A program made the position numbers and the translations under genes. A stretch of 37,899 bases of DNA from Nitrospira sp. (GTDB taxonomy: Bacteria; Nitrospirota; Nitrospiria; Nitrospirales; Nitrospiraceae), in NCBI GenBank assembly GCA_019636915.1, contig JAHBWQ010000015.1, positions 1 through 37,899 on the forward strand, in the 5' to 3' direction. The notes beneath the pieces were generated by a model that was not told the DNA's origin, ran no database searches, and worked only from the letters and a program-made list of their open reading frames with translations. Below are positions 7,748-17,448 of this stretch, piece after piece; position 1 is the first letter of the stretch, and each line of letters begins with the position of its first letter.

Positions 7748-7990
7748 ATGGAAAAATGTCAACACGTGTCAAGAGACGAACATTCGACGATCGAGGAAGC
7801 GGAGGTGTCTATGGAAGCCCACATGATTCAGGAAACTGGTTGGAGACCCAGTAGCACCACCTCGCACGCGTTCTGCACTCACCAACGGGTCATCGATGAC
7901 GTCCTGACCAAGGGCGGCAAACGGACCGGCAAGGTTCGATGCCTTGAATGCGGGACCATCTTCGACGATCCCTACATGGGGCTGAGGTGA
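7748..7990 (+). CDS. Small zinc-ribbon protein (80 aa)
   Basis: The C-terminal half carries C43-x-H45 in FCTHQRVIDDVL and C65-x2-C68 in VRCLECGTIFDDP, a likely zinc-ribbon site. The first 35 residues are acidic and poorly structured. GGAG stands nine bases before the ATG at 7748. An internal ATG at 7811 with GGAGGTG just upstream is an alternative that keeps all zinc ligands. No enzyme motif is present. It follows the second perfect CTAGG box and is likely part of the same response. Confidence 0.7.
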   Translation: MEKCQHVSRDEHSTIEEAEVSMEAHMIQETGWRPSSTTSHAFCTHQRVIDDVLTKGGKRTGKVRCLECGTIFDDPYMGLR

Positions 7991-8170
7991 ATGTGACCTG
8001 TGTGCGCTGGACCCTTATCTCGCTTGGTGGTGCCTCTCTCAAAGACATCATTTTTTAGAGTTTAGTGTCGTCGTTTCAATTTGGTGACCCTGAATGGCAT
8101 TCAAACTGTCCCCAAAACCTCCCTGTCGCAAAGCGAAGCGGAGGACTGATGAACCAGAAGGGAGAGAGTC

Positions 8171-8359
8171 ATGAAAGTTATCATTCGTTCTCCAGGTGGC
8201 CAGCTTGAAGAAGTGGTTCTTGAATGCCCCGGCTTGACCTGGAACCAGGTCTTCTGTGAGCTGGACCGTATGAGCCGAGCAGGACAAGTCCAACTGACGA
8301 TGAAAGGTCCTGGCCACTACGCGGTATCACACTCAACATCATGCACCTCCCTCGTATAA
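8171..8359 (+). CDS. Small winged-helix-like protein, paralogue of the 7388 gene (62 aa)
   Basis: The ATG at 8171 follows GGGAGAG. Residues 10-50 (LEEVVLECPGLTWNQVF, then ELDRMSRAGQVQLTM and GHYAV) align with the 81-residue protein encoded at 7388, but the first helix is shorter. The two genes are separated by the zinc-ribbon gene and look like a local duplication that has diverged. No CTAGG box lies directly upstream; the 180 bases before it hold nothing else I recognise. Function unknown. Confidence 0.7.
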   Translation: MKVIIRSPGGQLEEVVLECPGLTWNQVFCELDRMSRAGQVQLTMKGPGHYAVSHSTSCTSLV

Positions 8360-8385
8360 CGATCAAGGAAGGAGAGAATAGGGTA

Positions 8386-8634
8386 ATGAAGCCACTCGTC
8401 GCGGATAAGTCACGCAGGAAGAAGCACTCTGAATCTATTCAAGGTCGGGAGCCGGCTGTGCTCCGGAAGGAATCGATTCATAGCCAACCAGTTTCGCCTC
8501 CTGATGATATACAAGCTCGTATCTCCGACCATGCCTATGAACTCTACGCCGAACGTGGCTATCGACAGGGGTATGCGCTCGAGGATTGGCTGGAGGCGGA
8601 GCGAGCGATCCGCGGTCCCGAACGCAATGCGTAG
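8386..8634 (+). CDS. DUF2934-domain protein (82 aa)
   Basis: The start at 8386 is supported by AAGGAAGGAGAG upstream. After a basic, probably disordered N-terminal half, residues 45-78 match DUF2934: IQARISDHAYELYAERG followed by ALEDWLEAERAI. This short helical module is common in Nitrospira and many proteobacteria, often next to stress genes, and has no known activity. It lies 26 bases after the winged-helix-like gene, suggesting cotranscription. Confidence 0.75.
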   Translation: MKPLVADKSRRKKHSESIQGREPAVLRKESIHSQPVSPPDDIQARISDHAYELYAERGYRQGYALEDWLEAERAIRGPERNA

Positions 8635-8689
8635 CAACGTCTGGCTCGGTTGTGCTGTTTGGGCTATCCAGAATAAGAAGGGAGTGTCC

Positions 8690-8980
8690 ATGAAACAACG
8701 AGTGGCTACCATGTTCGGGGTTATCATATTGTTGGTGGTCGGAACCCTCACTGTCGGAGGAACAACCTACAGTGACAGGAAAGAGAAGATCGGCAAAGCT
8801 GAGATGGCCGCCGCTGCCAAGGTGACGATTGAGCAGTCTATTAAGACCACATCGGAGAAAGCGTCGAGCAAGATCATCGAAGCCGAACTGGAAAAGGAAC
8901 ATAACAAGCTGGTCTGGGAAGTCGAGGTCGTGATGGTAGAGAACAAGACGATGCAGATGAGCTCTTCCCGTCTTGTCTGA
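8690..8980 (+). CDS. Exported PepSY-like protein (96 aa)
   Basis: The ATG at 8690 follows AAGGGAG. A signal peptide (MKQRVATMFGVIILLVVG...) leads into one PepSY-like unit: AKVTIEQSIKTTSEKASSK, then IEAELEKEHNKLVWEVEVV. PepSY modules are periplasmic and often inhibit peptidases. The usual end of the module (a strand with a VxVDAxTG-like motif) is missing; the protein finishes with an unrelated MQMSSSRLV. The 3' end may therefore be truncated or frameshifted. It is the last gene of this small-gene run and converges on glgX. Confidence 0.7.
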   Translation: MKQRVATMFGVIILLVVGTLTVGGTTYSDRKEKIGKAEMAAAAKVTIEQSIKTTSEKASSKIIEAELEKEHNKLVWEVEVVMVENKTMQMSSSRLV

Positions 8981-9055
8981 AAAGAGGAGAGCCTGCACCA
9001 TGGCGAATGGGCATGACTACCGATGAAGTGGACGGTTTGACCCGAAGGCGGTTGA

Positions 9056-11209
9056 TTAGTCGTGGTGCAGTAATTGAAGGACGGCGAGGGATCGTGCCTC
9101 GATCTCGTAGGGCTCGCCTCCTTTGATGAGACGGACCTTCTTGGGATGGAAACTACTCGCAGACGTGTCGAGTAAGGGCCGCCAGCGGACACCGCGCTTG
9201 TGTGCCGGAAGGGTAAAGGGAAGCGGTGTATGGTGGGCGTTGAGCAGAATCAGGAGCGTATCGTCGATGATGGGCCGGCCCTTTTCATCGGTTTCGGCGA
9301 TCGCGTCGCCGGCCAGACGCAAAGCAAGTGATTTGGCATACCCGGCGTCCCAGTCTTTATCGGTCATCTCTTTCCCGTCCGGCCGAAACCAGGCCAGATC
9401 TTTGACTTCCGATCCGCGAAGGCGTCGGCCTTGAAAAAACCGCCGGCGTCGCAGGACCGGGTGTTCCTTGCGAAAGGCAATCATGCTGCGAACGAAAGTC
9501 AGTAGATCGCGCTGAGCCTGGTCCAACGTCCAGTCGTACCAACTGATCTCATTATCTTGGCAGTAGGCGTTGTTGTTGCCTTGTTGCGTCCGACCGATCT
9601 CGTCACCTCCGCAGATCATCGGCACACCTTGTGAGAGTAGAAGCAGCACCATGAGGTTCCGCTTTTGGCGCTCGCGGAGTTCGATGACGGCCGGATCGTT
9701 CGTCGGGCCTTCCACGTCGCAATTCCAACTGAGATTATCTTCGGTCCCATCACGGTTGTTCTCGAGATTGGCCTCATTGTGTTTCGAGTTGTAGGAGACG
9801 AGATCGTGCAACGTGAATCCGTCGTGCGCCGTGACGAAGTTCACGCTGGCAAACGGGCGTCTGCCGCTTCCTTCGTAGAGATCGCTGCTGCCCGTCAGTC
9901 GGTAGGCCAGCTCGGCCATCTGCCCCCCGTCCCCTTTGACATAGCGCCGGATGGTATCCCGATATTTCCCGTTCCACTCGGCCCAACCGACGGGGAAATT
10001 ACCGACCTGGTAGCCGCCCTCGCCGACGTCCCAGGGTTCGGCGATCAGTTTGACTTGGGACAAGATAGGATCCTGATGAAGGATGTCGAAGAAGGCGCTC
10101 AGCCGGTCGACCTCGTGCAGCTCCCGCGCCAGCGCTGAGGCAAGGTCGAAGCGAAAGCCGTCGACATGCATGTCCATCACCCAGTACCGCAGGCTGTCCA
10201 TGATGAGTTGGAGGGTACGTGGGTGTCTGACGTTCAGCGTGTTTCCACAACCGGTGTAGTCCATGTAATGCCGTGCGTCACCCGGTACCAGCTTGTAATA
10301 CGAAGCGTTGTCGATGCCACGAAAGCACAGGGTCGGGCCGAGATGATTGCCTTCGGCGGTGTGGTTGTAGACGACGTCCAGAATGACTTCGATCCCCGCG
10401 CTGTGGAGGGTTTTAATCATCGTTTTGAACTCGCGCACATAATGTCCTTGGACGGGAGAGACCGCGTATCGGATATCCGGCGCAAAAAATCCCAGAGAGT
10501 TATAGCCCCAATAATTCGTCAGCCCGCGATCCGCGAGATGCCGGTCGCGGACGAAGTGGTGGACCGGCAGCAGCTCGATCGCTGTAATACCGAGATCGAC
10601 AAGGTGATCAAGCACGGCCGGCGTGGTCAGGGCCGCATAGGTCCCGCGCAAGTGTTCCGGCACGTCGGGATGCCGGGCGGTGATGCTCTTGACGTGCAGC
10701 TCGTAGATGACGGTTTTGTCCCAGGGGGTCTTGAGCTGACGGTCATCTCCCCAGGTGAAGGCAGGATCGATGGCGACGCACTTGGGCATATTCGCCACGT
10801 TGTCGCGGTCATCAAGCGAGAGATCGACATCGGAGTTGCCGATCCGGTAGCCGAACATGGCGTCCGACCATCCGATGGTCCCGGCGATGGATTTGGCATA
10901 GGGATCAATCAGCAGTTTGTTGGGATTGAACCGGTGCCCTTTCTCAGGCTCGTAGGGGCCGTGCACCCGATAGCCGTAGTGTTGGCCGGGCCAGAGCCCC
11001 GGCACATACACATGCCAGACCTGGTCGGTGCGTTCCTCGAGGCGAATCCGGTGGGATTCCTTCGGAGCGTCCGGCCCGTCGAACAGGCACAATTCCACCG
11101 CCGTCGCGTTTTCGGAAAAAAGCGCGAAGTTGATACCCTCTCCGTCCCACGTCGCACCCAGGGGATAGGGATGACCGGGCCAGGTTCGTAGAGATTGTCC
11201 TGCCACCAT
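9056..11209 (-). CDS. glgX: Glycogen debranching enzyme (GlgX/TreX type isoamylase)
   Basis: The 717-residue cytoplasmic enzyme hydrolyses alpha-1,6 branches of glycogen, releasing linear maltodextrins for TreY. An N-terminal CBM48 domain (residues 1-130; [18 protein letters not shown]) precedes the GH13 barrel. Conserved regions are [10 protein letters not shown], the nucleophile Asp in DGFRFDLAS, the acid Glu in LIAEPWDVG and the stabiliser Asp in VTAHDGFTL. Length fits the GlgX/TreX family. The ATG at 11209 follows AAAGGGGG. The gene is divergent from treZ-treY across 150 bases, and a sigma-54-like site lies upstream. Together the three genes form the known TreX-TreZ-TreY set. Confidence 0.95.
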   Translation of the reverse strand: MVAGQSLRTWPGHPYPLGATWDGEGINFALFSENATAVELCLFDGPDAPKESHRIRLEERTDQVWHVYVPGLWPGQHYGYRVHGPYEPEKGHRFNPNKLLIDPYAKSIAGTIGWSDAMFGYRIGNSDVDLSLDDRDNVANMPKCVAIDPAFTWGDDRQLKTPWDKTVIYELHVKSITARHPDVPEHLRGTYAALTTPAVLDHLVDLGITAIELLPVHHFVRDRHLADRGLTNYWGYNSLGFFAPDIRYAVSPVQGHYVREFKTMIKTLHSAGIEVILDVVYNHTAEGNHLGPTLCFRGIDNASYYKLVPGDARHYMDYTGCGNTLNVRHPRTLQLIMDSLRYWVMDMHVDGFRFDLASALARELHEVDRLSAFFDILHQDPILSQVKLIAEPWDVGEGGYQVGNFPVGWAEWNGKYRDTIRRYVKGDGGQMAELAYRLTGSSDLYEGSGRRPFASVNFVTAHDGFTLHDLVSYNSKHNEANLENNRDGTEDNLSWNCDVEGPTNDPAVIELRERQKRNLMVLLLLSQGVPMICGGDEIGRTQQGNNNAYCQDNEISWYDWTLDQAQRDLLTFVRSMIAFRKEHPVLRRRRFFQGRRLRGSEVKDLAWFRPDGKEMTDKDWDAGYAKSLALRLAGDAIAETDEKGRPIIDDTLLILLNAHHTPLPFTLPAHKRGVRWRPLLDTSASSFHPKKVRLIKGGEPYEIEARSLAVLQLLHHD

Positions 11210-11269
11210 GGCGTTTCCCCCTTTCCGTCCGATAGCGCGACCTCACCTTAACGATCGTCGCGTGTTTGC

Positions 11270-11284
11270 GCAAGTCGGGTTCCA
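11270..11284 (-). promoter_or_regulatory. Candidate sigma-54 promoter of glgX
   Basis: On the minus strand TGGAACCCGACTTGC keeps TGG, AC and TTGC with GG-N10-GC spacing; the C at the fourth position is replaced by A. The start of transcription would be near 11258, about 49 bases before the glgX ATG. No enhancer-like palindrome was found nearby, so confidence is low. Confidence 0.35.
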
Positions 11285-11359
11285 TGTGGAGGCTCGAAGA
11301 AGCAATCTACCAGTGACATAGAGCATTTCATTCAGGCAGACTGTGAACGAGGTTACGGG

Positions 11360-13240
11360 GTGAATACGCACGCTGACAGGACCTGGCGATTGGATCTCGG
11401 CGCGAACTGCGTCGGTTCATCGGGTGTGCGGTTTCGCGTGTGGGCTCCCCGCGCAAACCAGGTTTCCGTGCACGTACTCAATCAAGAAGGTCGTGATCCG
11501 CTTCCGATGGAGCCGCGGAGGCAGGGTTATTTTGATCTCACGGTCGAGGGTGTTCGAGCAGGCGATCGCTATCGTTATGTCTTGGACGGCGACAAGGTTC
11601 GGCCAGATCCGGCATCCCGGTTCCAACCGGACGGTGTCCACAAGGCTTCCGCCGTGGTCGATCCCGACGCATTCGACTGGACGGATCGTGGATGGACAGG
11701 ACCCGTGCTCAAAGATCTGATCATCTACGAACTCCACACGGGGACGTTTACACAGACCGGCACGTTCGAGGCGATCATCCCTTACCTGGAGTATCTCAAG
11801 CAGGACGTGGGGGTCACGGCCATCGAACTCATGCCTGTCGCGCAGTTTCCTGGCACTCGAAACTGGGGCTATGACGGGACCTATCTATACGCACCCCATT
11901 CAACCTATGGCGGGCCGCAGGGGCTCAAGACGCTTGTCAATGCCTGCCATGCCGCCGGGCTGGCGGTCATCTTGGACGTGGTCTATAACCATCTTGGTCC
12001 CGAAGGAAATTATTTGGCTGACTTCGGTCCCTACTTCACCGATCGCTACCGCACGCCTTGGGGCGATGCTGTCAATTACGACGGGCCCGACAGTGACGAG
12101 GTTCGTCATTTTGTGATCAGTAACGCGCTGTACTGGGTCACGGAATACCACATCGATGCGCTTCGGTTGGATGCGATCCATGGGATGTACGATTTCAGCG
12201 CCACCCATATTCTCCAAGACTTGGCTGCGGCGGTGCACGATCAAGGGGGGCGGCTCGGGCGACGGATCTTCGTGACCGCAGAAAGCGCGCTGAATGACAC
12301 GCGGGTCATCACGCCTCCCGGGCAGGGGGGGCATGGACTCGACGGACAATGGAACGATGACTTCCACCACGCGCTCCGGACCGTACTGACGAAGGAGCGG
12401 GCCGGGTATTATCAAGATTACGAAGGGATCAAACATTTGGCGACGGCGATGCAGGAGGGGTTTGTCTATACCGGTCAGCATTCACGGTATCACAGGCGTC
12501 GTCATGGGAACTCGTCGAAAAGCTGTGCGCCATCCCGATTCATCGTGTTCACACAAAACCATGACCAGATTGGAAATCGGGCGTTCGGTGATCGCCTGAG
12601 CACCCAGGTGCCCTTCGAGGCGCTCAAGGTCGCGGCCGCAGCCGTCCTGCTGTCCCCCAACATTCCGCTCCTCTTCATGGGGGAAGAGTCAGGCGAGACC
12701 GCGCCGTTCCTCTACTTCATCGACCATAGTGACCCGGGGTTGGTCGAAGCGGTGCGCTGCGGACGGCGGGCGGAGTTTGCGTCGTTTGCGTGGGAGGGAG
12801 AGATTCCGGATCCTCAAGACCCGCTCACTTGTGAACGATCGCGCGTTCACATCGACGGTCCGTTGGATCCTCGTCGAGCTGTCCAGCTGAGGTGGACCAG
12901 ACGGTTGATTGAGCTTCGGACTGCGATCCCATCGCTGGGAACCGGGGGCAGTCTATCCGAACACCATGTCTGGGCCTACGAACAGGATCAGGTGTTGGTC
13001 ATCCATCGCCAGGGGGACCAAGGACCGGACGCCCTGTTGATCTTGAGCTTCAACGGTGCGCGGACGTCAGTCCTCCTGCGAGAACCGGTGGGAGACTGGC
13101 GTCTTCTACTGGAGTCAACGGGAACGGAGTTCGACGGTGGCGGGCGGGAAGGTCTTCAGCAGAGGCTGGTCATCGCGTCGGAGGGCGTGACCCTCCCTCT
13201 TCCGGCCTATGCCGTCGTGGTGTTCCTGTGGGAGGCTTGA
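11360..13240 (+). CDS. treZ: Malto-oligosyltrehalose trehalohydrolase
   Basis: TreZ cuts trehalose from the end of maltooligosyl-trehalose. The 626-residue protein starts with an E-set/CBM48 domain (VRFRVWAPRANQVSVHV), followed by a GH13 barrel. It carries NWGYDGTYLYAPHSTYGGP, DVVYNHLGPEGNY, the nucleophile region DALRLDAIHGM, the acid Glu in FVTAESALND, and FTQNHDQIGNRAFGDRL. These are diagnostic of TreZ rather than branching enzyme. The start is a GTG at 11360; GAGG lies upstream and an ATG is lacking. treY begins 13 bases downstream, so both are surely cotranscribed. Confidence 0.95.
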   Translation: MNTHADRTWRLDLGANCVGSSGVRFRVWAPRANQVSVHVLNQEGRDPLPMEPRRQGYFDLTVEGVRAGDRYRYVLDGDKVRPDPASRFQPDGVHKASAVVDPDAFDWTDRGWTGPVLKDLIIYELHTGTFTQTGTFEAIIPYLEYLKQDVGVTAIELMPVAQFPGTRNWGYDGTYLYAPHSTYGGPQGLKTLVNACHAAGLAVILDVVYNHLGPEGNYLADFGPYFTDRYRTPWGDAVNYDGPDSDEVRHFVISNALYWVTEYHIDALRLDAIHGMYDFSATHILQDLAAAVHDQGGRLGRRIFVTAESALNDTRVITPPGQGGHGLDGQWNDDFHHALRTVLTKERAGYYQDYEGIKHLATAMQEGFVYTGQHSRYHRRRHGNSSKSCAPSRFIVFTQNHDQIGNRAFGDRLSTQVPFEALKVAAAAVLLSPNIPLLFMGEESGETAPFLYFIDHSDPGLVEAVRCGRRAEFASFAWEGEIPDPQDPLTCERSRVHIDGPLDPRRAVQLRWTRRLIELRTAIPSLGTGGSLSEHHVWAYEQDQVLVIHRQGDQGPDALLILSFNGARTSVLLREPVGDWRLLLESTGTEFDGGGREGLQQRLVIASEGVTLPLPAYAVVVFLWEA

Positions 13241-13253
13241 TCTCTTCATCATT

Positions 13254-16151
13254 ATGACTGATACGTTCTCAATGGAGCCTCGCGTGCCGGTGTCCACGTA
13301 CCGGGTGCAGCTCAATCGAGCCTTTCCGTTCAAAGCGGCGACCGCGATCGTCCCGTATCTATCTGCCTTGGGTATTACGGACTGCTATACCTCGCCTTAT
13401 CTGAAGGCGACACCCGGTAGTGAGCACGGCTACGATGTGGTGGATCCCACCATGCTGAATCCCGAACTCGGCACTGAAGACGAGTATCGCGAATTCATCC
13501 GCGCGCTGCACGCACACGAGATGGGCCACATCCTCGACGTCGTGCCGAACCACATGGGGATTGGACGGTCAGCGAATGCCTGGTGGTTGGACGTGCTTGA
13601 GAATGGGCCAAGCTCGGGATTTGCGCAACTGTTCGACATCGACTGGCATCCGGTCAAACGAGAATTGGAGAACAAGGTACTCCTGCCGATCCTCGGTGAT
13701 CTCTACGGAACGGTCCTGGAGAATCAGGAAATTGTCCTCGTCTATGAGGAGGGACGGTTCTTCATCAAATACTATGACCATCGGCTGCCTGTGGGGCCGA
13801 AGTCCTCGGCGATGGTGCTTACGCATCGGCTCGATGAACTGATCGCCGAGGCGGGGGCCTCGTCCCCCCATGTGCAAGAGTTGCAAAGCATCGTGACGGC
13901 GATGCGCAATCTCCCCTCAAGTACTGAAACTGATCCCCAACGTGTGGAGGAACGGAACCGGGAGCGAGATATCATCAGGCAGCGCCTCGCCACCTTGGTA
14001 CGGGACGGCGAGACCGTCGCGAGATTTCTCGACGACAACGTCCGGATCTTCAACGGGACAAAGAATGATCCGCGCAGTTTTGATCTGCTCGATGCCTTGC
14101 TCAACGACCAGGTGTATCGACTGGCCGACTGGCGGGTAGCGGCGGAAGAAATTAATTACCGGCGGTTCTTCGACGTCAACGAGTTGGCCGCCGTCCGGAT
14201 GGAGAATGATGCGATGCTCCAGGCGTCGCATGTCTTGGTATTTCGGCTCGTGAAAGAAAGTGCGGCAACGGGACTGCGTATTGATCACGTGGACGGCCTT
14301 TCCGATCCGGGCCGGTATCTCCATGAATGGCAGGCCTGGGCTCAACGTGAGTTGGGCCACCCGCTGTTCGTGGTGGTCGAAAAGATTCTCGGCAAGGACG
14401 AGCCGCTGCCCGAGACCTGGGCCGTCTCCGGCACGACCGGCTACGATTTTCTGAACCTGTTGAACGGTCTCTTCGTGCAGACGACCCACGAGCGAGCCAT
14501 GGACGAGACCTATGTCCGGTTCACCCACCGTCGTATCTCGTTCGAAGACCTCGTCTATGAATCGAAGAAACTGATCATGCAGGCCTCGATGGCCAGTGAA
14601 ATCAATGTCCTTGGACACCAATTGAACCTGCTTTCCGAACGAGATCGCCGATCGCGTGATTTCACGCTGAACAGCCTCACGAATGCCATCCGTGAGATCA
14701 TCGCCTGCTTCCCCGTGTACCGGACTTATATCACGGAGGGGCCGGAGCCTCTGTTGGATCGCGACCGCGCCTATATCCGTCTCGCCGTGGCTAGGGCCAA
14801 GCGACGAAACGCCGCTCTCAGCGGACGTGTCTTCGACTTCGTCCGGTCTTTGTTGCTGAAGGAATGGGATGAGCGAACCAGTCAGGAGCGTCACGAACAG
14901 CTCCGGTTCGTGATGAAGTTCCAACAGATGACCAGTCCCGTGACTGCGAAGGGACTAGAGGACACGGCCTTCTACCGATACAACCGGCTGGTGTCGTTGA
15001 ACGAGGTCGGGGGCAACCCCGAACTGTTCGGCGTCACGCCCGCGATCTTTCACAAACACCTACGAGAGCGCCAGGCGCGCTGGCCGTTTTCCCTCTCGGC
15101 CACCTCTACGCACGATACCAAACGGAGCGAGGATGCGCGGGCACGTATCAACGTGTTGTCGGAGATCCCCAGAGAGTGGCGGGCCTGCGTGAACCGCTGG
15201 GCCAAACTCACCCGGAAGTACAAAATTGACGTGGAGGGACAACTGGTTCCTGATCGCAACGAGGAGTATTTGTTTTACCAAACACTCGTCGGCGTGTGGC
15301 CTCTGATATCCCTGGATCATGCGCAGTACCGTACATTCTGCGAGAGGGTTCAGGAATACATGAACAAGGCACTGAGGGAAGGCAAGACCCACACGAGTTG
15401 GGTCAACCCCGACCAAGGCTACGAAGAAGCGATGCGGCAATTTGTCGAATCGATTCTCGACCGGACCAGGCCCAATGCCTTTCTTGACGAATTCCTTCCC
15501 TTCCAGCAGCGGGTTGCGCACTGGGGGATGTGGAATGCGTTGTCCCAAGTCGTGCTCAAGACGACGGCTCCCGGCGTTCCGGATTTCTATCAAGGCTCGG
15601 AACTCTGGGATTTCAGCCTCGTTGATCCAGACAATCGTCGACCGGTAGACTATGACGTGCGCGCGACTCTTGCGCAAACACTCCGGCGCGCACTCGCAGA
15701 ATGCGGGCCGGATCTGCGACCATTGGCTCGAACCCTGCTCGCTGAACGTCTCGACGGAAGGATCAAACTGTACACAACGATGAGAGCTCTGAACTTCCGT
15801 CGGGAGAACCGCTCACTGTTTCATGATGGCGAATACATTCCGCTCGATGGGCGCGGGACCAAGCAAGAGCATTGCTGTGCCTTTGCCCGTCTTCACTCGG
15901 AGCAAGCCGTGGTGACGGTCGTTCCACGACTGGTAGGATCACTGACCAACGATGCCATGACACCACCGGTCGGTTTGGATGTGTGGGAAGATACCTATGT
16001 GACCGTGCCATCCTGGAGACCGGATTCGACCTATCGTAATCTCTTCACCGGAGAAACGTTGTCGACTCAGACCGTCGGAGATCGCCAAATGTTGCCCATG
16101 GCGGAGGTATTGCGCGATTTTCCCGTCGCCCTGTTGGAACGCTTGACGTAG
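13254..16151 (+). CDS. treY: Malto-oligosyltrehalose synthase
   Basis: TreY is an intramolecular transglucosidase that turns the reducing end of maltodextrins into a trehalose unit. The protein has 965 residues, as long as usual. The start of the domain, PVSTYRVQLNRAFPF, is a TreY signature, followed by YTSPYLKATPGSEHGYDV, ILDVVPNHMGIG, GLRIDHVDGLSDP and SGTTGYDFLN. The C-terminal third (TAPGVPDFYQGSELWDFSLV) is also typical. ATG 13254 is chosen; ATG 13272 is a possible alternative, and neither has a strong ribosome site, as expected for a gene coupled to treZ just upstream. With TreZ and GlgX it makes trehalose from glycogen, probably for osmotic or stress protection. Confidence 0.95.
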   Translation: MTDTFSMEPRVPVSTYRVQLNRAFPFKAATAIVPYLSALGITDCYTSPYLKATPGSEHGYDVVDPTMLNPELGTEDEYREFIRALHAHEMGHILDVVPNHMGIGRSANAWWLDVLENGPSSGFAQLFDIDWHPVKRELENKVLLPILGDLYGTVLENQEIVLVYEEGRFFIKYYDHRLPVGPKSSAMVLTHRLDELIAEAGASSPHVQELQSIVTAMRNLPSSTETDPQRVEERNRERDIIRQRLATLVRDGETVARFLDDNVRIFNGTKNDPRSFDLLDALLNDQVYRLADWRVAAEEINYRRFFDVNELAAVRMENDAMLQASHVLVFRLVKESAATGLRIDHVDGLSDPGRYLHEWQAWAQRELGHPLFVVVEKILGKDEPLPETWAVSGTTGYDFLNLLNGLFVQTTHERAMDETYVRFTHRRISFEDLVYESKKLIMQASMASEINVLGHQLNLLSERDRRSRDFTLNSLTNAIREIIACFPVYRTYITEGPEPLLDRDRAYIRLAVARAKRRNAALSGRVFDFVRSLLLKEWDERTSQERHEQLRFVMKFQQMTSPVTAKGLEDTAFYRYNRLVSLNEVGGNPELFGVTPAIFHKHLRERQARWPFSLSATSTHDTKRSEDARARINVLSEIPREWRACVNRWAKLTRKYKIDVEGQLVPDRNEEYLFYQTLVGVWPLISLDHAQYRTFCERVQEYMNKALREGKTHTSWVNPDQGYEEAMRQFVESILDRTRPNAFLDEFLPFQQRVAHWGMWNALSQVVLKTTAPGVPDFYQGSELWDFSLVDPDNRRPVDYDVRATLAQTLRRALAECGPDLRPLARTLLAERLDGRIKLYTTMRALNFRRENRSLFHDGEYIPLDGRGTKQEHCCAFARLHSEQAVVTVVPRLVGSLTNDAMTPPVGLDVWEDTYVTVPSWRPDSTYRNLFTGETLSTQTVGDRQMLPMAEVLRDFPVALLERLT

Positions 16152-16167
16152 GAGAGAAGGAATCGCC

Positions 16168-16234
16168 ATGCAACGTACTTTCACGGGAGATGTGGCAGTG
16201 ATGCAGACGTGATCTTCCCGCCTTGCACGGGAAG
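16168..16234 (+). other. Possible leader ORF and hairpin before the hydrogenase genes
   Basis: A 14-codon ORF (16168-16212, MQRTFTGDVAVMQT) has AAGGA six bases upstream. One base after its TGA an inverted repeat begins: CTTCCCG (16214-16220) and CGGGAAG (16228-16234) around a seven-base loop. No U-run follows, so it is not a classical terminator. The arrangement could be a leader that senses translation, or chance. The remaining bases to 16284 hold no other signal I recognise. Confidence 0.25.
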
Positions 16235-16284
16235 GGGGCGTTCGTACGATGACACGGACATCCGTCAGACAATAAGCAGGGATC

Positions 16285-17433
16285 GTGGCTGACGATAATC
16301 ATCAAGTCCTCCCACTAACTCACCTTCAACGATTGCTTGATGCATTGAGCACGAAGGGGTATCGAATAGTCGGCCCCACAGTACGGGACGGGTCCGTGGT
16401 GTGGGAGACGATCCGGTTTGTGCTGGATCTGCCGATCGGCTGGCGCGATCAGCAAGAACCTGGTCGCTATCGGCTGGAACAGACCGGCTCTCAGGAAATC
16501 TTCGGGGTCGTCCATGGACCTCAATCGCTGAAGCCCTTCGTCTTTTCGCCGCATGAGCCGTTGCTTTACATCGAACGGGCCGAAGGCGGATTTTCCGCAC
16601 AGCCTCGCCTTCCTCAATCGGAAAAGATCGCGATCATCGGTGCTCGCGCCTGCGATCTTGCCGGGTTGGCCGTTCAAGATCGGATTTTTCTCCACGGCGA
16701 GTATCGCGACACCTGCTATGCGGCCCGCCGCGAGGGGCTGTTCGTGATTGCGGTGAATTGCACCAGGGCGCTGCCGACCTGTTTTTGCGCATCCATGGAC
16801 ACGGGCCCATGCACCAAGAACGGCTTCGATCTCACCCTGACGGAAATCGACGACCATCTACTGGTCGAAGCTGGAAGCGAGGCCGGGTCCGATCTTCTTT
16901 CTGCTCTCTCTTTGTCTCCTGCTCCGCACGAAGCAATCGATGAAGCAGCGGCACGCGTGGACGCGTGTGCACAAAGCCAAGTCCGCCGGCTGGATCGCGC
17001 TCGCTTGCCGCAGGCGCTCTATGACGCCCATGACCATCCGAGATGGGACGACGTGGCGGCACGCTGTTTGGCCTGTGCGAATTGCACGATGGCCTGCCCG
17101 ACCTGTTTCTGCCATACGGTCGAGGAAACACCGGATCTCACCCGGCAGCGGACCGAGCATGCCAGATTGTGGGATTCCTGTTTCACGCAGGAGCACGGCT
17201 ATATCCATGGGAAAAATATCCGTCCCACGATCAAGGATCGCTACCGTTTGTGGTTGACACATAAGCTGGCCTCGTGGATCGATCAATTCGGAACGTCCGG
17301 CTGTGTCGGCTGTGGTCGATGTATCACCTGGTGCCCGGTCGGGATCGATCTGACCGAAGAGCTGTCGGTGTTGCTGAAGCCGGGTGAACAGCCGTCAGCC
17401 GTCAACCGTCAGGAAGAGGCGTCCGACGAATAG
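16285..17433 (+). CDS. hyhB: Group 3b-type [NiFe] hydrogenase, beta subunit (4Fe-4S)
   Basis: This 382-residue iron-sulphur protein carries electrons between the flavin subunit and the hydrogenase small subunit. Cysteines fall in three groups: C159, C166 and C168 ([11 protein letters not shown]); C261, C264, C267, C271, C274 and C276 ([16 protein letters not shown]); and C340, C343, C346 and C350 ([14 protein letters not shown]). The last two hold the two [4Fe-4S] clusters. The region [18 protein letters not shown] matches the sulphite reductase A/HydB family. The start is a GTG at 16285 with a weak AGGG site. It is the first gene of a beta-gamma-delta-alpha operon, the order usual for cytosolic NAD(P)-linked sulphhydrogenases. 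Confidence 0.92.
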   Translation: MADDNHQVLPLTHLQRLLDALSTKGYRIVGPTVRDGSVVWETIRFVLDLPIGWRDQQEPGRYRLEQTGSQEIFGVVHGPQSLKPFVFSPHEPLLYIERAEGGFSAQPRLPQSEKIAIIGARACDLAGLAVQDRIFLHGEYRDTCYAARREGLFVIAVNCTRALPTCFCASMDTGPCTKNGFDLTLTEIDDHLLVEAGSEAGSDLLSALSLSPAPHEAIDEAAARVDACAQSQVRRLDRARLPQALYDAHDHPRWDDVAARCLACANCTMACPTCFCHTVEETPDLTRQRTEHARLWDSCFTQEHGYIHGKNIRPTIKDRYRLWLTHKLASWIDQFGTSGCVGCGRCITWCPVGIDLTEELSVLLKPGEQPSAVNRQEEASDE

Positions 17434-17448
17434 CATGACAGGGAGCAA

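Noticed and set aside
10166..11191. 341-codon plus-strand frame
   Set aside because: It is antisense to the well-supported glgX gene and shows no recognisable motif.
13917..14924. 335-codon minus-strand frame
   Set aside because: It is antisense to treY, whose signature motifs are continuous through this region.
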